A DNA stretch of 64,000 bases from Streptomyces sp. BV286. GTDB taxonomy: Bacteria > Actinomycetota > Actinomycetes > Streptomycetales > Streptomycetaceae. Shown here one piece after another: positions 51,791 through 59,019 of the stretch (positions are counted from its first letter, which is position 1; each line of letters opens with the position of its first letter). The position numbers were made by a program, and so were the translations under genes. The DNA lies in assembly GCF_019090165.1 (NCBI RefSeq), contig NZ_JAHRIB010000150.1:170182-234181 (forward strand). The letters run 5' to 3'. The notes under the pieces were generated by a model, which worked only from the letters and a program-made list of their open reading frames with translations, made no database searches and was not told the DNA's origin.

Positions 51791-51816
51791 CTCCGAGTCG
51801 GAATTCCGACTCGGAG
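51791..51816. promoter_or_regulatory. 26-bp perfect palindrome before the HTH gene
   Basis: CTCCGAGTCGGAA followed directly by its exact reverse complement TTCCGACTCGGAG, 30 bp upstream of the HTH regulator start. Probably the autoregulatory operator. Confidence 0.7.
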
Positions 51817-51845
51817 ACACGCCACATGGGTCGGTGGAGGGTCGC

Positions 51846-52781
51846 GTGCCGGACAAGGCTGCTAATCGGGGGGCCCTGCCTCCGGTGTTCGTCGAGTTGG
51901 CAAGGCTGTGGGAAGCCGCGCAGGCTCAGTTGGCCAAGCAGGGGCGGCGGTTGACCCTCGACCGGGTGAGCCGGGAGTCGGGCGTTCCTGCGGCGACGCT
52001 CAGTGACTGGCGCAGGGGCAACCATGTACCACGCGAGGCGGAGCAACTACTCAAAGTAGTCAGTTTGTTGAGTAGATGGGCAGAGTTAGGTCCACCGATT
52101 CAAGCCGATTGGCGACGGCTCATGGACGGCTCGGCTACGCCAGTTGTCACGGAGACTGCTCGGGCCCTGCCTTTCGGTGCTTCCATCGTTGCGCTGGGGG
52201 ACCGTCTCACAGCAGGCTTCGCAGAGCAGCACGTTGAGGTTGACGCAATGTGTCTTAGCGGTCAGTCGCTCGCAGCGGCGATGGGGCATCCGCTCCGTGC
52301 TGTTCATTCTGGGAGCGTCAGACCGACGAAGATCAGCGTTCGTGTGCTGCTGCCCAGCAGAGACATTGCTCTGGCCTACCCCAGTTCTGTAGAGCCAAAT
52401 GGCGAGGAGACTGACCAAGTTCATCAGGCTTGGCTCCGACAGCGAAATGCATATGCTCAGTCCATGTCAAGCATGCTGCGGTCACTTCAGGAAACCCACG
52501 GTATTGACGTGGAAGTAACCTATAGAGCGTTGCCATTCACTCCGATGGCGAAGCTCTACCTCATCAACGGCAAAGAAGCCATGTTCTCCTATTACACCGT
52601 TATGCAGCGTGAGGCACAGATCATTGGGCGGACGATGAACATCTACGATCCAGGAGCTCTGGGTCCGGTTCGGCTCTTCGGTACGGAAGAGCGGGACGAA
52701 GACACGGTTTTCGTTGAGCAGTCGTATCTCTGGTTTAACTCAATATGGGAGACCGTCTCTACCGAGATGACGTTCATGTAG
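51846..52781 (+). CDS. HTH (XRE-like) regulator with large C-terminal domain
   Basis: 311 residues. Residues ~30-75 form a helix-turn-helix (LTLDRVSRESGVPAATLSDWRRGNHVPREAEQLL), the style common in Streptomyces XRE proteins. Residues 100-311 are an alpha/beta domain (ISVRVLLPSRDIALAYPSS ... VEVTYRALPFTPMAKLYLINGKEAMFSYYTV), reminiscent of phospholipase-D-like sensor folds (V-x-x-R-x-L-P, P-x-K-x-Y-L-I-N) but without an intact HKD motif. GTG 51846 has GGAGG 5 nt upstream. Markedly lower GC than the chromosome, which indicates transfer. Confidence 0.75.
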   Translation: MPDKAANRGALPPVFVELARLWEAAQAQLAKQGRRLTLDRVSRESGVPAATLSDWRRGNHVPREAEQLLKVVSLLSRWAELGPPIQADWRRLMDGSATPVVTETARALPFGASIVALGDRLTAGFAEQHVEVDAMCLSGQSLAAAMGHPLRAVHSGSVRPTKISVRVLLPSRDIALAYPSSVEPNGEETDQVHQAWLRQRNAYAQSMSSMLRSLQETHGIDVEVTYRALPFTPMAKLYLINGKEAMFSYYTVMQREAQIIGRTMNIYDPGALGPVRLFGTEERDEDTVFVEQSYLWFNSIWETVSTEMTFM

Positions 52782-53193
52782 AGCCCTCGCAGGAACTCGC
52801 CTCGCGGAGTCGCTCCAGTCGAAGCCGGGGCGGTAGACCACTCTCTCAGCCTCTCGGGCTGGAGCATCGTGGTGGCGGGTCTTGCCCTCAGGCGCTGGTG
52901 CCAGATGTCGCAAGAACTGACTGAGACCTCGCTCCGGGCAGGTGGACCGTGTTCGGTGTCCTGAGGTGACCGTTTCGACCGCTCCACACTCTCAGCTTGG
53001 GAAGCTGAGGGCACCTGGGGCCTGCTCTGAGGCGGACCTACGGCTGAGCGGTATGGGCGCCTGGTGCGAGATCAGCCGGTTCCCCGGTGTTCCCCGTGGT
53101 TCCCCGTACGATCTGGCACGGGTCTGGCAGGGGCTTCCTCTGCTCACGGTGCCTGCACAGCGGACGTCAGCCAAGAGAGAACACGCCCCTTAG
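52782..53193. other. Intergenic segment without a supported gene
   Basis: 412 bp between convergent genes. It contains a small hairpin CTCAGCTT-GGG-AAGCTGAG (52991-53009), three GGTTCCCCG units like those of the 22-kb array (53078-53107), and GACTCTTGAGTC near 53200. No coding frame stands out. Confidence 0.4.
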
Positions 53194-54042
53194 CTATTCT
53201 GACTCTTGAGTCTTGAGGTTGTCGTACGCCCTGGGGTGGGTGCGCAACTGCCCCTTGAGGTAGCGCCGATCACGCAGGTTCGCCATGACAACGTCGTAGT
53301 GGGCCTGCTCAGCGTCCCAGTCCCGGTCGAGGTGGGGCATCGCCTCGTCCGACATCTCGCGGGCGAGGTCATACAGATCCCTTCGCCAGGCGGGGTCAAT
53401 GGCCCGCTCGTTGACAACCGTGTTACGGAAGGCGAAGCACGCGAAGAGCGCTGTGGATGCGAGCAGACCGATGGCTTGCTGACACGCCTCTTCGTCGAAT
53501 GTGATCGCTGAGTTTAGGAAGAAATGATCTCCCTCTACTGTGAACTGCCCCATGCAAGACTCAGCCGTCGGGTGGGCCCAAGCTGAAGCCTCCGCGTAGA
53601 AGTTCTTGTACTTGTCGACCTCATGCGCGGAGTCCCCTCGGACGTCGCTGAGCCACTGTCGTACACGCACGTCAGGGAACCACTTGCCGTCACGAAGCCA
53701 TTGATCGGCCATTTTGGGGTCCTTGGCCAACACTCTGGCTAGGCCGGCAGACTCGTACACCGAACGTAGCAAGTTGCGCGTCTCAGCTAGGAAGCCGTGG
53801 CATGTGACTACCCAAGCTGCCCGCAGCTGGGTGAAGCTTCGAGCCAGGGCCGCTTCGGCAGCGAGCTCATTCTCGAAAGTCTCCTCGAACGGAAAGCGAT
53901 CAACGCGGAACGTGCCGAAGTGGAGAAGAGCCATGGCGCGTCCGAACCAGGCGCTCTCAGGCCAGTCGGACGAGGCTTCGAGGAAGCGCCCCATGTGTAC
54001 TACGTCATCCGGGAGTGCGCCCAGATCGCCCTCTTCTGTCAT
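53194..54042 (-). CDS. Unrecognised helical protein in element cargo
   Basis: 282 residues from ATG 54042 (MTEEGDLGALPDDVVHMGRF); extra upstream codons look non-coding. Mostly helical with AWVVTCHGFLAETRNLLRSVYESAGLARVL, KYKNFYAEASAWAHPTAESCMGQF and a C-terminal LRDRRYLKGQLRTHPRAYDNLK. The conserved-looking R-x-x-x-E-x-A and A-H-P pattern recalls HEPN/DUF5677-type proteins of phage-defence settings, but I cannot assign it. Codon use is less GC-rich than in core genes. Confidence 0.65.
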   Translation of the reverse strand: MTEEGDLGALPDDVVHMGRFLEASSDWPESAWFGRAMALLHFGTFRVDRFPFEETFENELAAEAALARSFTQLRAAWVVTCHGFLAETRNLLRSVYESAGLARVLAKDPKMADQWLRDGKWFPDVRVRQWLSDVRGDSAHEVDKYKNFYAEASAWAHPTAESCMGQFTVEGDHFFLNSAITFDEEACQQAIGLLASTALFACFAFRNTVVNERAIDPAWRRDLYDLAREMSDEAMPHLDRDWDAEQAHYDVVMANLRDRRYLKGQLRTHPRAYDNLKTQESE

Positions 54043-54443
54043 GCGCCTATGGTGCTCGCCCTGTGGCCGGTGGTGCCACAACATTTGCCGGACCCTGCAA
54101 CGGCTCCGGAGGCCGCTTGGACCCCGGGCAACGTGGCAGGTCACGGCCCTACGCGTGGCAGATCTGAGGGGAGCAGTCAACAGATAGGCCACGGCTAGCC
54201 GAGCACCGCTTTATGGGTGGATCCGAGCCCGATCAGCGGATGACGAGGTCTCTAGCCAGGGCTTCTACTCCTTCATTGGAACTCGTAACGAGATCACGAG
54301 CGTGCCTTCTTGGGGCGTCGCCAGCAGATCACTCCTCCAGCAGTGCAGAATCAGCCGTGCTTAGCCGTTCAGGTACGGGCACGACCCGATCGCTGCGAGA
54401 CTCTGCCCGACAATGCAGTCGCACTGAACGGGGACGTGTAGCT

Positions 54444-54671
54444 GTGGCAAAAGCGAAGAGCCGCAAGGGGTACTACCGGGCAGGACACCATGTGAAGCCG
54501 TCGTCGGCGTCCAGCCGGTGGAAGAAGCCGTCCACGGGTATCGTCCTGGCGGGCGTACTTCTGGCCATCGCCGGATGGAACACCCTGTTCGCAGACGGGG
54601 CCGACGACTCCGACAAGCCGCCCCACCCTCAGACCCCCAGCGCCTCGGCTTCTGCCGTACCTGGTCAGTGA
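54444..54671 (+). CDS. Small membrane protein convergent with the caspase gene
   Basis: 75 residues: very basic N-terminus (MAKAKSRKGYYRAGHHVKPSSASSRWKK), one membrane helix (about 32-50, GIVLAGVLLAIAGWNTLF), then an acidic/Pro/Ser tail presumably outside. GTG 54444 with GGGGA 9 nt upstream. It overlaps the caspase gene end by 7 bp on the opposite strand. The upstream 54043-54443 holds no other gene. Confidence 0.6.
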   Translation: MAKAKSRKGYYRAGHHVKPSSASSRWKKPSTGIVLAGVLLAIAGWNTLFADGADDSDKPPHPQTPSASASAVPGQ

Positions 54672-55819
54672 TCCCGTTTCCGGCGAAAGACCGAGAAGGG
54701 CCGCTGCCAAGTCTGTCCCTTCTCAGTGCCGGCCCTGCGGGGAACTTCCGGGGTCGTCGCGTCTGCTGACGCCTCCTGCGCTCGCAGCTGCTGCCAGACG
54801 GCCTGCCACTGAGTGACCTGATCGTCGGAGACACCACAGGCCGAGAGGTAGGCGGCCGTTGTGCCCCAGGTGGTAGGAAGAGTGCCGCGGTTGAGTAGAC
54901 GGCTGACGGTGCCTGCCGATATGCGTTCGGCCGAACGCTGGCTGACTGCCTGGTGGGTCAGACCGCTGATCACGCGTACGTCCGCGAGGGCGGTGAAGAA
55001 CCCCGTGACGGTGCGGACCGCATGCGGATCCGGCCACGCACGCTCACCGGCGTCCACGCCGGGCGTAGCAGGGGCGGACGTGGTGGGGAGATCCGTGTGA
55101 TTGCGTCCGAGTGCCACCTCGGCACCGCTGTTGCGGTCCCGGGCTTGTGGAACGGGATGCCCCCTCGCTTCCAGCGTCAGACGCAAGTGCCGATAGAGAA
55201 CCCCCAGGTCGAGCAGTGCGGGAGCGCCGGGTATGCCACGGCGCAGCGTGTCGAGCAGCGCGCCGGTGAAGGCTGTGTAGGTCTCTCCCACCGGCGCCAG
55301 AGCGGTGCGGGTCTCGGCGGCGGCCGCCAGGAGAAAGCTGCCCTCCACGGCCGCCTGGTCGGCGAGGGCGGGCTCGGCGCTCATCCTCCCCAGGGCCCGG
55401 CCGCTGTAGCAGCAGTCCAGAATCACGACATGACGCTCGGCCCGAGAGTCCAGCAGAAGGACCTGGCGCAGCCAGTCATAGGGCAGGCCGGTCTCGACGC
55501 GGCCGAACTCGGTGTGTGGTATGGCCAGACTGAGCTCATCTTGCGCGTCGACAAGGCCGTGCCCGGCGAAGTAGACGATCAGGGTGTCGGTGGCCTCGGC
55601 GGCCGCCTGCCTCACGGCGCCCACCACGGTGTGCGCGGCATCCGGATTCTCCACGACGCTCACATGCCGCTCCGGCAGCTGCAACGACAGCGGGCCGCAC
55701 AAGAGGCTGGCGAGGGCCTGCAGATTGTTCGAGACCGCAGGCAGCTGCTCAAGATGCTGGTAGCGGCTCGTGCCCACGAGCACCGCCCGTGTCGCCCCCG
55801 GGTCGGGCAGCACGCTCAC
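54665..55819 (-). CDS. Caspase-family (C14) peptidase with C-terminal HTH, EACC1-associated
   Basis: 384 residues. Residues 10-230 form a caspase-like domain: TRAVLVGTSRYQHLEQLPAVSNN, catalytic His87 in VYFAGHGLVD, catalytic Cys137 in VILDCCYSGRALG, and the substrate-pocket region AYTAFTGALLDTLRRGIP. Residues 283-350 form an XRE-like helix-turn-helix (LTHQAVSQRSAERISAGTVSRLLNRGTLPTTW ... W-Q-A-V-W). It overlaps the EACC1 gene by 4 bp, which marks it as the EACC1-associated caspase type of bacterial conflict systems. Expected to cleave cellular proteins once activated; the HTH may regulate or tether it to DNA. Confidence 0.92.
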   Translation of the reverse strand: MSVLPDPGATRAVLVGTSRYQHLEQLPAVSNNLQALASLLCGPLSLQLPERHVSVVENPDAAHTVVGAVRQAAAEATDTLIVYFAGHGLVDAQDELSLAIPHTEFGRVETGLPYDWLRQVLLLDSRAERHVVILDCCYSGRALGRMSAEPALADQAAVEGSFLLAAAAETRTALAPVGETYTAFTGALLDTLRRGIPGAPALLDLGVLYRHLRLTLEARGHPVPQARDRNSGAEVALGRNHTDLPTTSAPATPGVDAGERAWPDPHAVRTVTGFFTALADVRVISGLTHQAVSQRSAERISAGTVSRLLNRGTLPTTWGTTAAYLSACGVSDDQVTQWQAVWQQLRAQEASADATTPEVPRRAGTEKGQTWQRPFSVFRRKRDH

Positions 55820-56175
55820 CGGTTGCCGCCCTCATCGCCGTCGGCGGCGGCAAGCGCCCGCGTCGCCCGCTCTATCTCCTCCTGCGAGCAGTCTGTGAGG
55901 ACGATGACCGTGTCCCCTCGGCGGATTTCCACCCGCGGTCGCTGCGGTCGGCTCTGCCGCCACGCCGCCAGCGCCAGAACGAAGGATGCCGCACTCCACC
56001 CGTTCCCCGTCACCAGCCCCAGCACGTCAAGCCCCGTGCCCATCTCCCCAGGCCTCGGCACACTGCCCCCCACCTCCACCACGGTCGACCGACGCACCAC
56101 AGGATCCGCACGCAACCAGCCCTGCAGCGAACGCAGTTCCATTCCAGCCGACTCGACCCGCACCTCTAACCGCAC
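55816..56175 (-). CDS. Effector-associated constant component EACC1
   Basis: 119 residues matching EACC1 of actinobacterial NTP-dependent/caspase conflict systems: LRSLQGWLRADPVVRRSTVVEV, then V-P-R-P-G-E-M-G, a central helix LDVLGLVTGNGWSAASFVLALAAW, and VEIRRGDTVIVLTDCSQEEIERATRAL. GTG 56175 is preceded by GGGGAGG at 6 nt; TTG 56205 is weaker. Its stop overlaps the caspase start (ATGA), so the two are coupled. Role in the family: the invariant adaptor or regulator encoded beside a variable effector. Confidence 0.9.
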   Translation of the reverse strand: MRLEVRVESAGMELRSLQGWLRADPVVRRSTVVEVGGSVPRPGEMGTGLDVLGLVTGNGWSAASFVLALAAWRQSRPQRPRVEIRRGDTVIVLTDCSQEEIERATRALAAADGDEGGNR

Positions 56176-56223
56176 CCTCGTCCTCCCCGCATCCGCGCCG
56201 CCCAACGCGACGACGATGCAGAC

Positions 56224-56424
56224 CTATCCCCCGCAGACACTGAAAAATCCAAACCACCTCAGCCGACCACCGGCAACAGGCCGATCACCCGCCGACACAA
56301 GATCCCTGATCACTCCAGCCACAAAGGCGCGGGCGGACCTCCCGTTTTTGCTGCCGCCGGGGTCCGCCGGCGTCTCCAGCTCGTCCAGCAGCCGCTCCAG
56401 TTCCATACCTGTCAAGAATCGCAT
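56224..56424 (-). CDS. Possible small helical protein upstream of EACC1
   Basis: Up to 66 residues (MRFLTGMELERLLDELETPAD ... SARAFVAGVIRDLVSAGDRPV). Start ATG 56424 or ATG 56406; neither has a strong ribosome binding site. The helical composition, the same orientation and the 48-bp spacing before EACC1 favour a third gene of that operon. No family recognised. Confidence 0.45.
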   Translation of the reverse strand: MRFLTGMELERLLDELETPADPGGSKNGRSARAFVAGVIRDLVSAGDRPVAGGRLRWFGFFSVCGG

Positions 56425-56463
56425 TTCCGTGCAACGGACTTCCCGCTTCGATATTTTCCTGTC

Positions 56464-56802
56464 ATGGTCAACGCCACTGAAGCCGCCGTCGCAGTCACCG
56501 AAGCTGTCGCCGCAGGCGCAGCCACAGGGCTCCTCGACCGAGTACGCGAACGTGTCAGGGCGCTCGTCTCCGGTGCGCCCCGGGAAGTCCAGGACCGGTA
56601 CGCGGAGGAGGCCGCCGACCACGCGGTCCTGCTCAGGGAGGAAGCTCTCCCGCTGGAGGACATCGCGGCCTACTGGAGGGTCAGGCTCATCCAGCACAAC
56701 CTGACGGTGGACAACTCGACCTCCACCGTGACGTTCGGCGAGGTGCACGCTCAGACGAACTACAACGTGGGCAGAGACTTCAGCGGCACCATCAATCTCT
56801 GA
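56464..56802 (+). CDS. Small helical protein with C-terminal amyloid-like motif
   Basis: 112 residues. An Ala/Val-rich helix (about 3-25) and two amphipathic helices (DRVRERVRALVSG; VQDRYAEEAADHAVLLREEALPLEDIAAYWRVRL) are followed by a beta-prone tail, residues 87-112, with T-V-T-F-G-E-V-H then NYNVGRDFSGTINL. The N-V-G core and alternating pattern recall RHIM-like bacterial amyloid signalling sequences, usually at the C-terminus of a small effector. Its stop overlaps the next start (TGATG). Divergent from the EACC1-caspase operon by about 40 bp. Confidence 0.7.
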   Translation: MVNATEAAVAVTEAVAAGAATGLLDRVRERVRALVSGAPREVQDRYAEEAADHAVLLREEALPLEDIAAYWRVRLIQHNLTVDNSTSTVTFGEVHAQTNYNVGRDFSGTINL

Positions 56803-57395
56803 TGGGCGACAAGCACCTCTCCTTCCACTCTGGCCGGGACACCCACGTCGTGATCAACGAAGTGGCGAAGGAGTTCCCCGAGGTTGCCTCAGCCCTCAAC
56901 CGCCTCGACGCGAAGGTCCTCAAGGACTTCTCCAACGCGCTGTCGAGCAAGATGAACTGGTCGATGGCCGAGATGTTCAGCCAGGCGGCCAACGGCCTGA
57001 GCATGGATGTCCTCGAAGGTTTCGCCAGCACCGCGCATCTGGTGGATTCGAGGCGGCTGGACGACTTCTCGCGGGCCGTGAACTACCTGGAGAGCGATCC
57101 CGTGGTCTCGGACCTTGGCCGGGTCCTGGAGGACATGAAGAAGTTGGTGGAGGCCGAGAGGGAAACGCTGTCCCTCATCGCCGATGCGAACCGAGGGCTC
57201 GCGGAAGCGAAGAATTCCCTCGTCAAGCTGGACGTGGTGGCCCTCGCGGAGAGATATCACTGGCAGGAGGAGCAGGGTAAACGGCAGTACACCGCGAAGC
57301 TGAAGAAGCTGGAGCAGGAGCTTCAGGACTGGAAGACCCGATGCATGTACGCGGTCGGCATCGCGGTGATCGCCGTTTTCGTGTTCGTGCGCTGA
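56802..57395 (+). CDS. Coiled-coil, C-terminally membrane-anchored protein with N-terminal GRD..IN motif
   Basis: 197 residues. The N-terminus has HLSFHSGRDTHVVINEV, which repeats the G-R-D-x4-I-N pattern found at the C-terminus of the preceding protein. Helical body (about 20-150) and a charged coiled coil (AERYHWQEEQGKRQYTAKLKKLEQELQDWK, 150-180), then one C-terminal membrane helix (MYAVGIAVIAVFVFV). Topology: large cytoplasmic part, tail anchor. Translationally coupled to the upstream gene. A membrane-acting partner is plausible; function unknown. Confidence 0.75.
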   Translation: MGDKHLSFHSGRDTHVVINEVAKEFPEVASALNRLDAKVLKDFSNALSSKMNWSMAEMFSQAANGLSMDVLEGFASTAHLVDSRRLDDFSRAVNYLESDPVVSDLGRVLEDMKKLVEAERETLSLIADANRGLAEAKNSLVKLDVVALAERYHWQEEQGKRQYTAKLKKLEQELQDWKTRCMYAVGIAVIAVFVFVR

Positions 57396-57456
57396 ATGGT
57401 AGTCAGAAGTTCGTGAGTTGAGCGCTCTCGGACGGCCCGGAGACGGCCCGCGCTTT

Positions 57457-58131
57457 TCATGCCGAGCCCGAAGGCTTAGCCTCCGAGGCTTTGGTGCGAC
57501 GCTGCTGAAACTCCTCGTACTTGGCTGTGAAGACGTAGATGTAGTCGAGTAGGGCTTCTGCAAGTTCCAGAGCGTCTTGAGCGTCTTCCCTGCCTACTGC
57601 TTCCTTGCTGAAATGGGCGCCCTGGTTGCCCAGCACCCGAAGCGCCTGTGCCCAGTCGAAGAGGCGGCCTTCGATCTTGTTCGCGTCACGCAGTTCGCCC
57701 AGCGCAGCGAAAAGAGGCTTCTTGCCGGTGCCTTGGTCGACGCACATGCCCTCAAGGGTGCGTCGCACCATCACGGCAGTGGCGGTGTACAACTTGGCGC
57801 TGAAACAGGCCCGAGCCTCGCGCATCTCGCGGGCTATCGCCTGAGGGATGCTTGGGCTGAGTGGTCCTGAGGCGCTGCTGGGCCACTCGCGGGAAGGATC
57901 TGCCCAGCCCCAGCCGTCAGCCTCCAGTACCGACATTTGCATGAGGAGCTGAGGGACTCGGCACTTGTCACACGACACCAGCGTGTAGATCAGAGGCTCG
58001 AACGCTTCATCACCCTCGGGCGCCAGTTCGTAAGCCCCACGCTGTGTGCTCAGCGTGTGCGTGTCGCAGTGTGGACACTCGATCAGTATTGGTGGTGAGG
58101 AACTGGCTCCCCACCCACTCGTGGCGGTCAT
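57457..58131 (-). CDS. DUF4145 domain protein
   Basis: 224 residues. An N-terminal zinc-ribbon (IECPHCDTH ... VSCDKCRVPQLL) is followed by the DUF4145 helical domain: AREMREARACFSAKLYTATAVMVRRTLEGMCVDQG and LRDANKIEGRLFDWAQALRVLGNQGAHF. Complete. DUF4145 proteins are frequent in restriction and defence neighbourhoods (HEPN-like fold). ATG 58131. A short Lys/Ser-rich tail ends it. Confidence 0.85.
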   Translation of the reverse strand: MTATSGWGASSSPPILIECPHCDTHTLSTQRGAYELAPEGDEAFEPLIYTLVSCDKCRVPQLLMQMSVLEADGWGWADPSREWPSSASGPLSPSIPQAIAREMREARACFSAKLYTATAVMVRRTLEGMCVDQGTGKKPLFAALGELRDANKIEGRLFDWAQALRVLGNQGAHFSKEAVGREDAQDALELAEALLDYIYVFTAKYEEFQQRRTKASEAKPSGSA

Positions 58132-58225
58132 TTTTGCGAGGCTAGCGGAGCTTCCCGCCCGTTGTTTCCCGAATGGCGGAGCTGCCGGATGTTGCAACCG
58201 CGGGCGGCGGAGCGACTTTGGGCTG

Positions 58226-58348
58226 GAGCTGCTTTGGCGCGAGTGATCATGGCCCCGTAAGCTTCCGGCGCGTCGGGCAGTCTGTGGACCTGCCCGGTAA
58301 AGCACGACGTTGGGGCCATGATCTTCGAGGCTCGCGCCAAAGTGGCTC
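58226..58348. repeat. Imperfect long inverted repeat
   Basis: Left arm GAGCTGCTTTGGCGCGAG..ATCATGGCCCC (58226-58255) pairs with the right arm GGGGCCATGAT..CTCGCGCCAAAG (58312-58342) and flanking bases; about 57 bp lie between. It lies in a 454-bp gene-free gap (58132-58585). Could be a MITE-like relic or a strong hairpin. Confidence 0.6.
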
Positions 58349-58585
58349 CGTAAAGCCGTGGAGTCGACCGCCCCAGCCCCGACGTACCCCTTCTCTGGCA
58401 GCAGGCGGCTGCATGCTTTGAGCGCGGCACGGGCGCTGGCCGGGCTGGAGCGGGGCGGAGACAGGAGCGCAGGCCCGGCCAGGGGGCGGGCCGCGCGCGG
58501 GGAGCGGAGCGAGCCGCCTTGAACCCGTGAAGAAAGTTGTAACTCAGACGGCGGCTTGCGAGCTCTGGCTGAGTAGCGTGCTCCC

Positions 58586-58978
58586 ATGGGGTGGGGAGAG
58601 CTGATCACGGCTGTCGTAGGGGTCCTGGTCGGTGTTGCGGCAACAGAGGTTGTTCACGCGCGGCGGGCGCGTATCGAGAACCCGGCAATACGCCTCACGG
58701 TTCGTGCCGATGGCAACGATGGGGCGTATGTGTTGAACAACCTTGGCTATGCCAGCGCGCACAAGGTTGGAGTGACCGCGGGTTGGGTCTCACAGCATGG
58801 GCGTTACAGGGTCACTCATCCTGTTGCGCGTTGGAACGAGGTGCCTCCGGGTGCGGAGTTGCACTTCACCTTGCCGCAGGGTGTCAGTCGTGCTGATAGC
58901 GCAGTGCTCATGGTTGCGTGGCACGAGAGTCTCAAGCCCGCGGCTCGTCGTCGGCAGCAGCAATGGCCTCTTGGATGA
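58586..58978 (+). CDS. Small membrane-anchored hypothetical protein
   Basis: 130 residues: one N-terminal membrane helix (GELITAVVGVLVGVAATEVV, 4-23), then R-R-A-R and a beta-rich soluble domain (NPAIRLTVRADGNDGAYVLNNLGYASAHKVGV ... VPPGAELHFTLPQGVSRADSAVLMVAW) that resembles an Ig-like sandwich. ATG 58586, weak ribosome binding site. No family named. Confidence 0.65.
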   Translation: MGWGELITAVVGVLVGVAATEVVHARRARIENPAIRLTVRADGNDGAYVLNNLGYASAHKVGVTAGWVSQHGRYRVTHPVARWNEVPPGAELHFTLPQGVSRADSAVLMVAWHESLKPAARRRQQQWPLG

Positions 58979-59019
58979 AGAGCCGTAGTCGGAGCGGTAC
59001 GCACTCCGCTCGCTGACTA

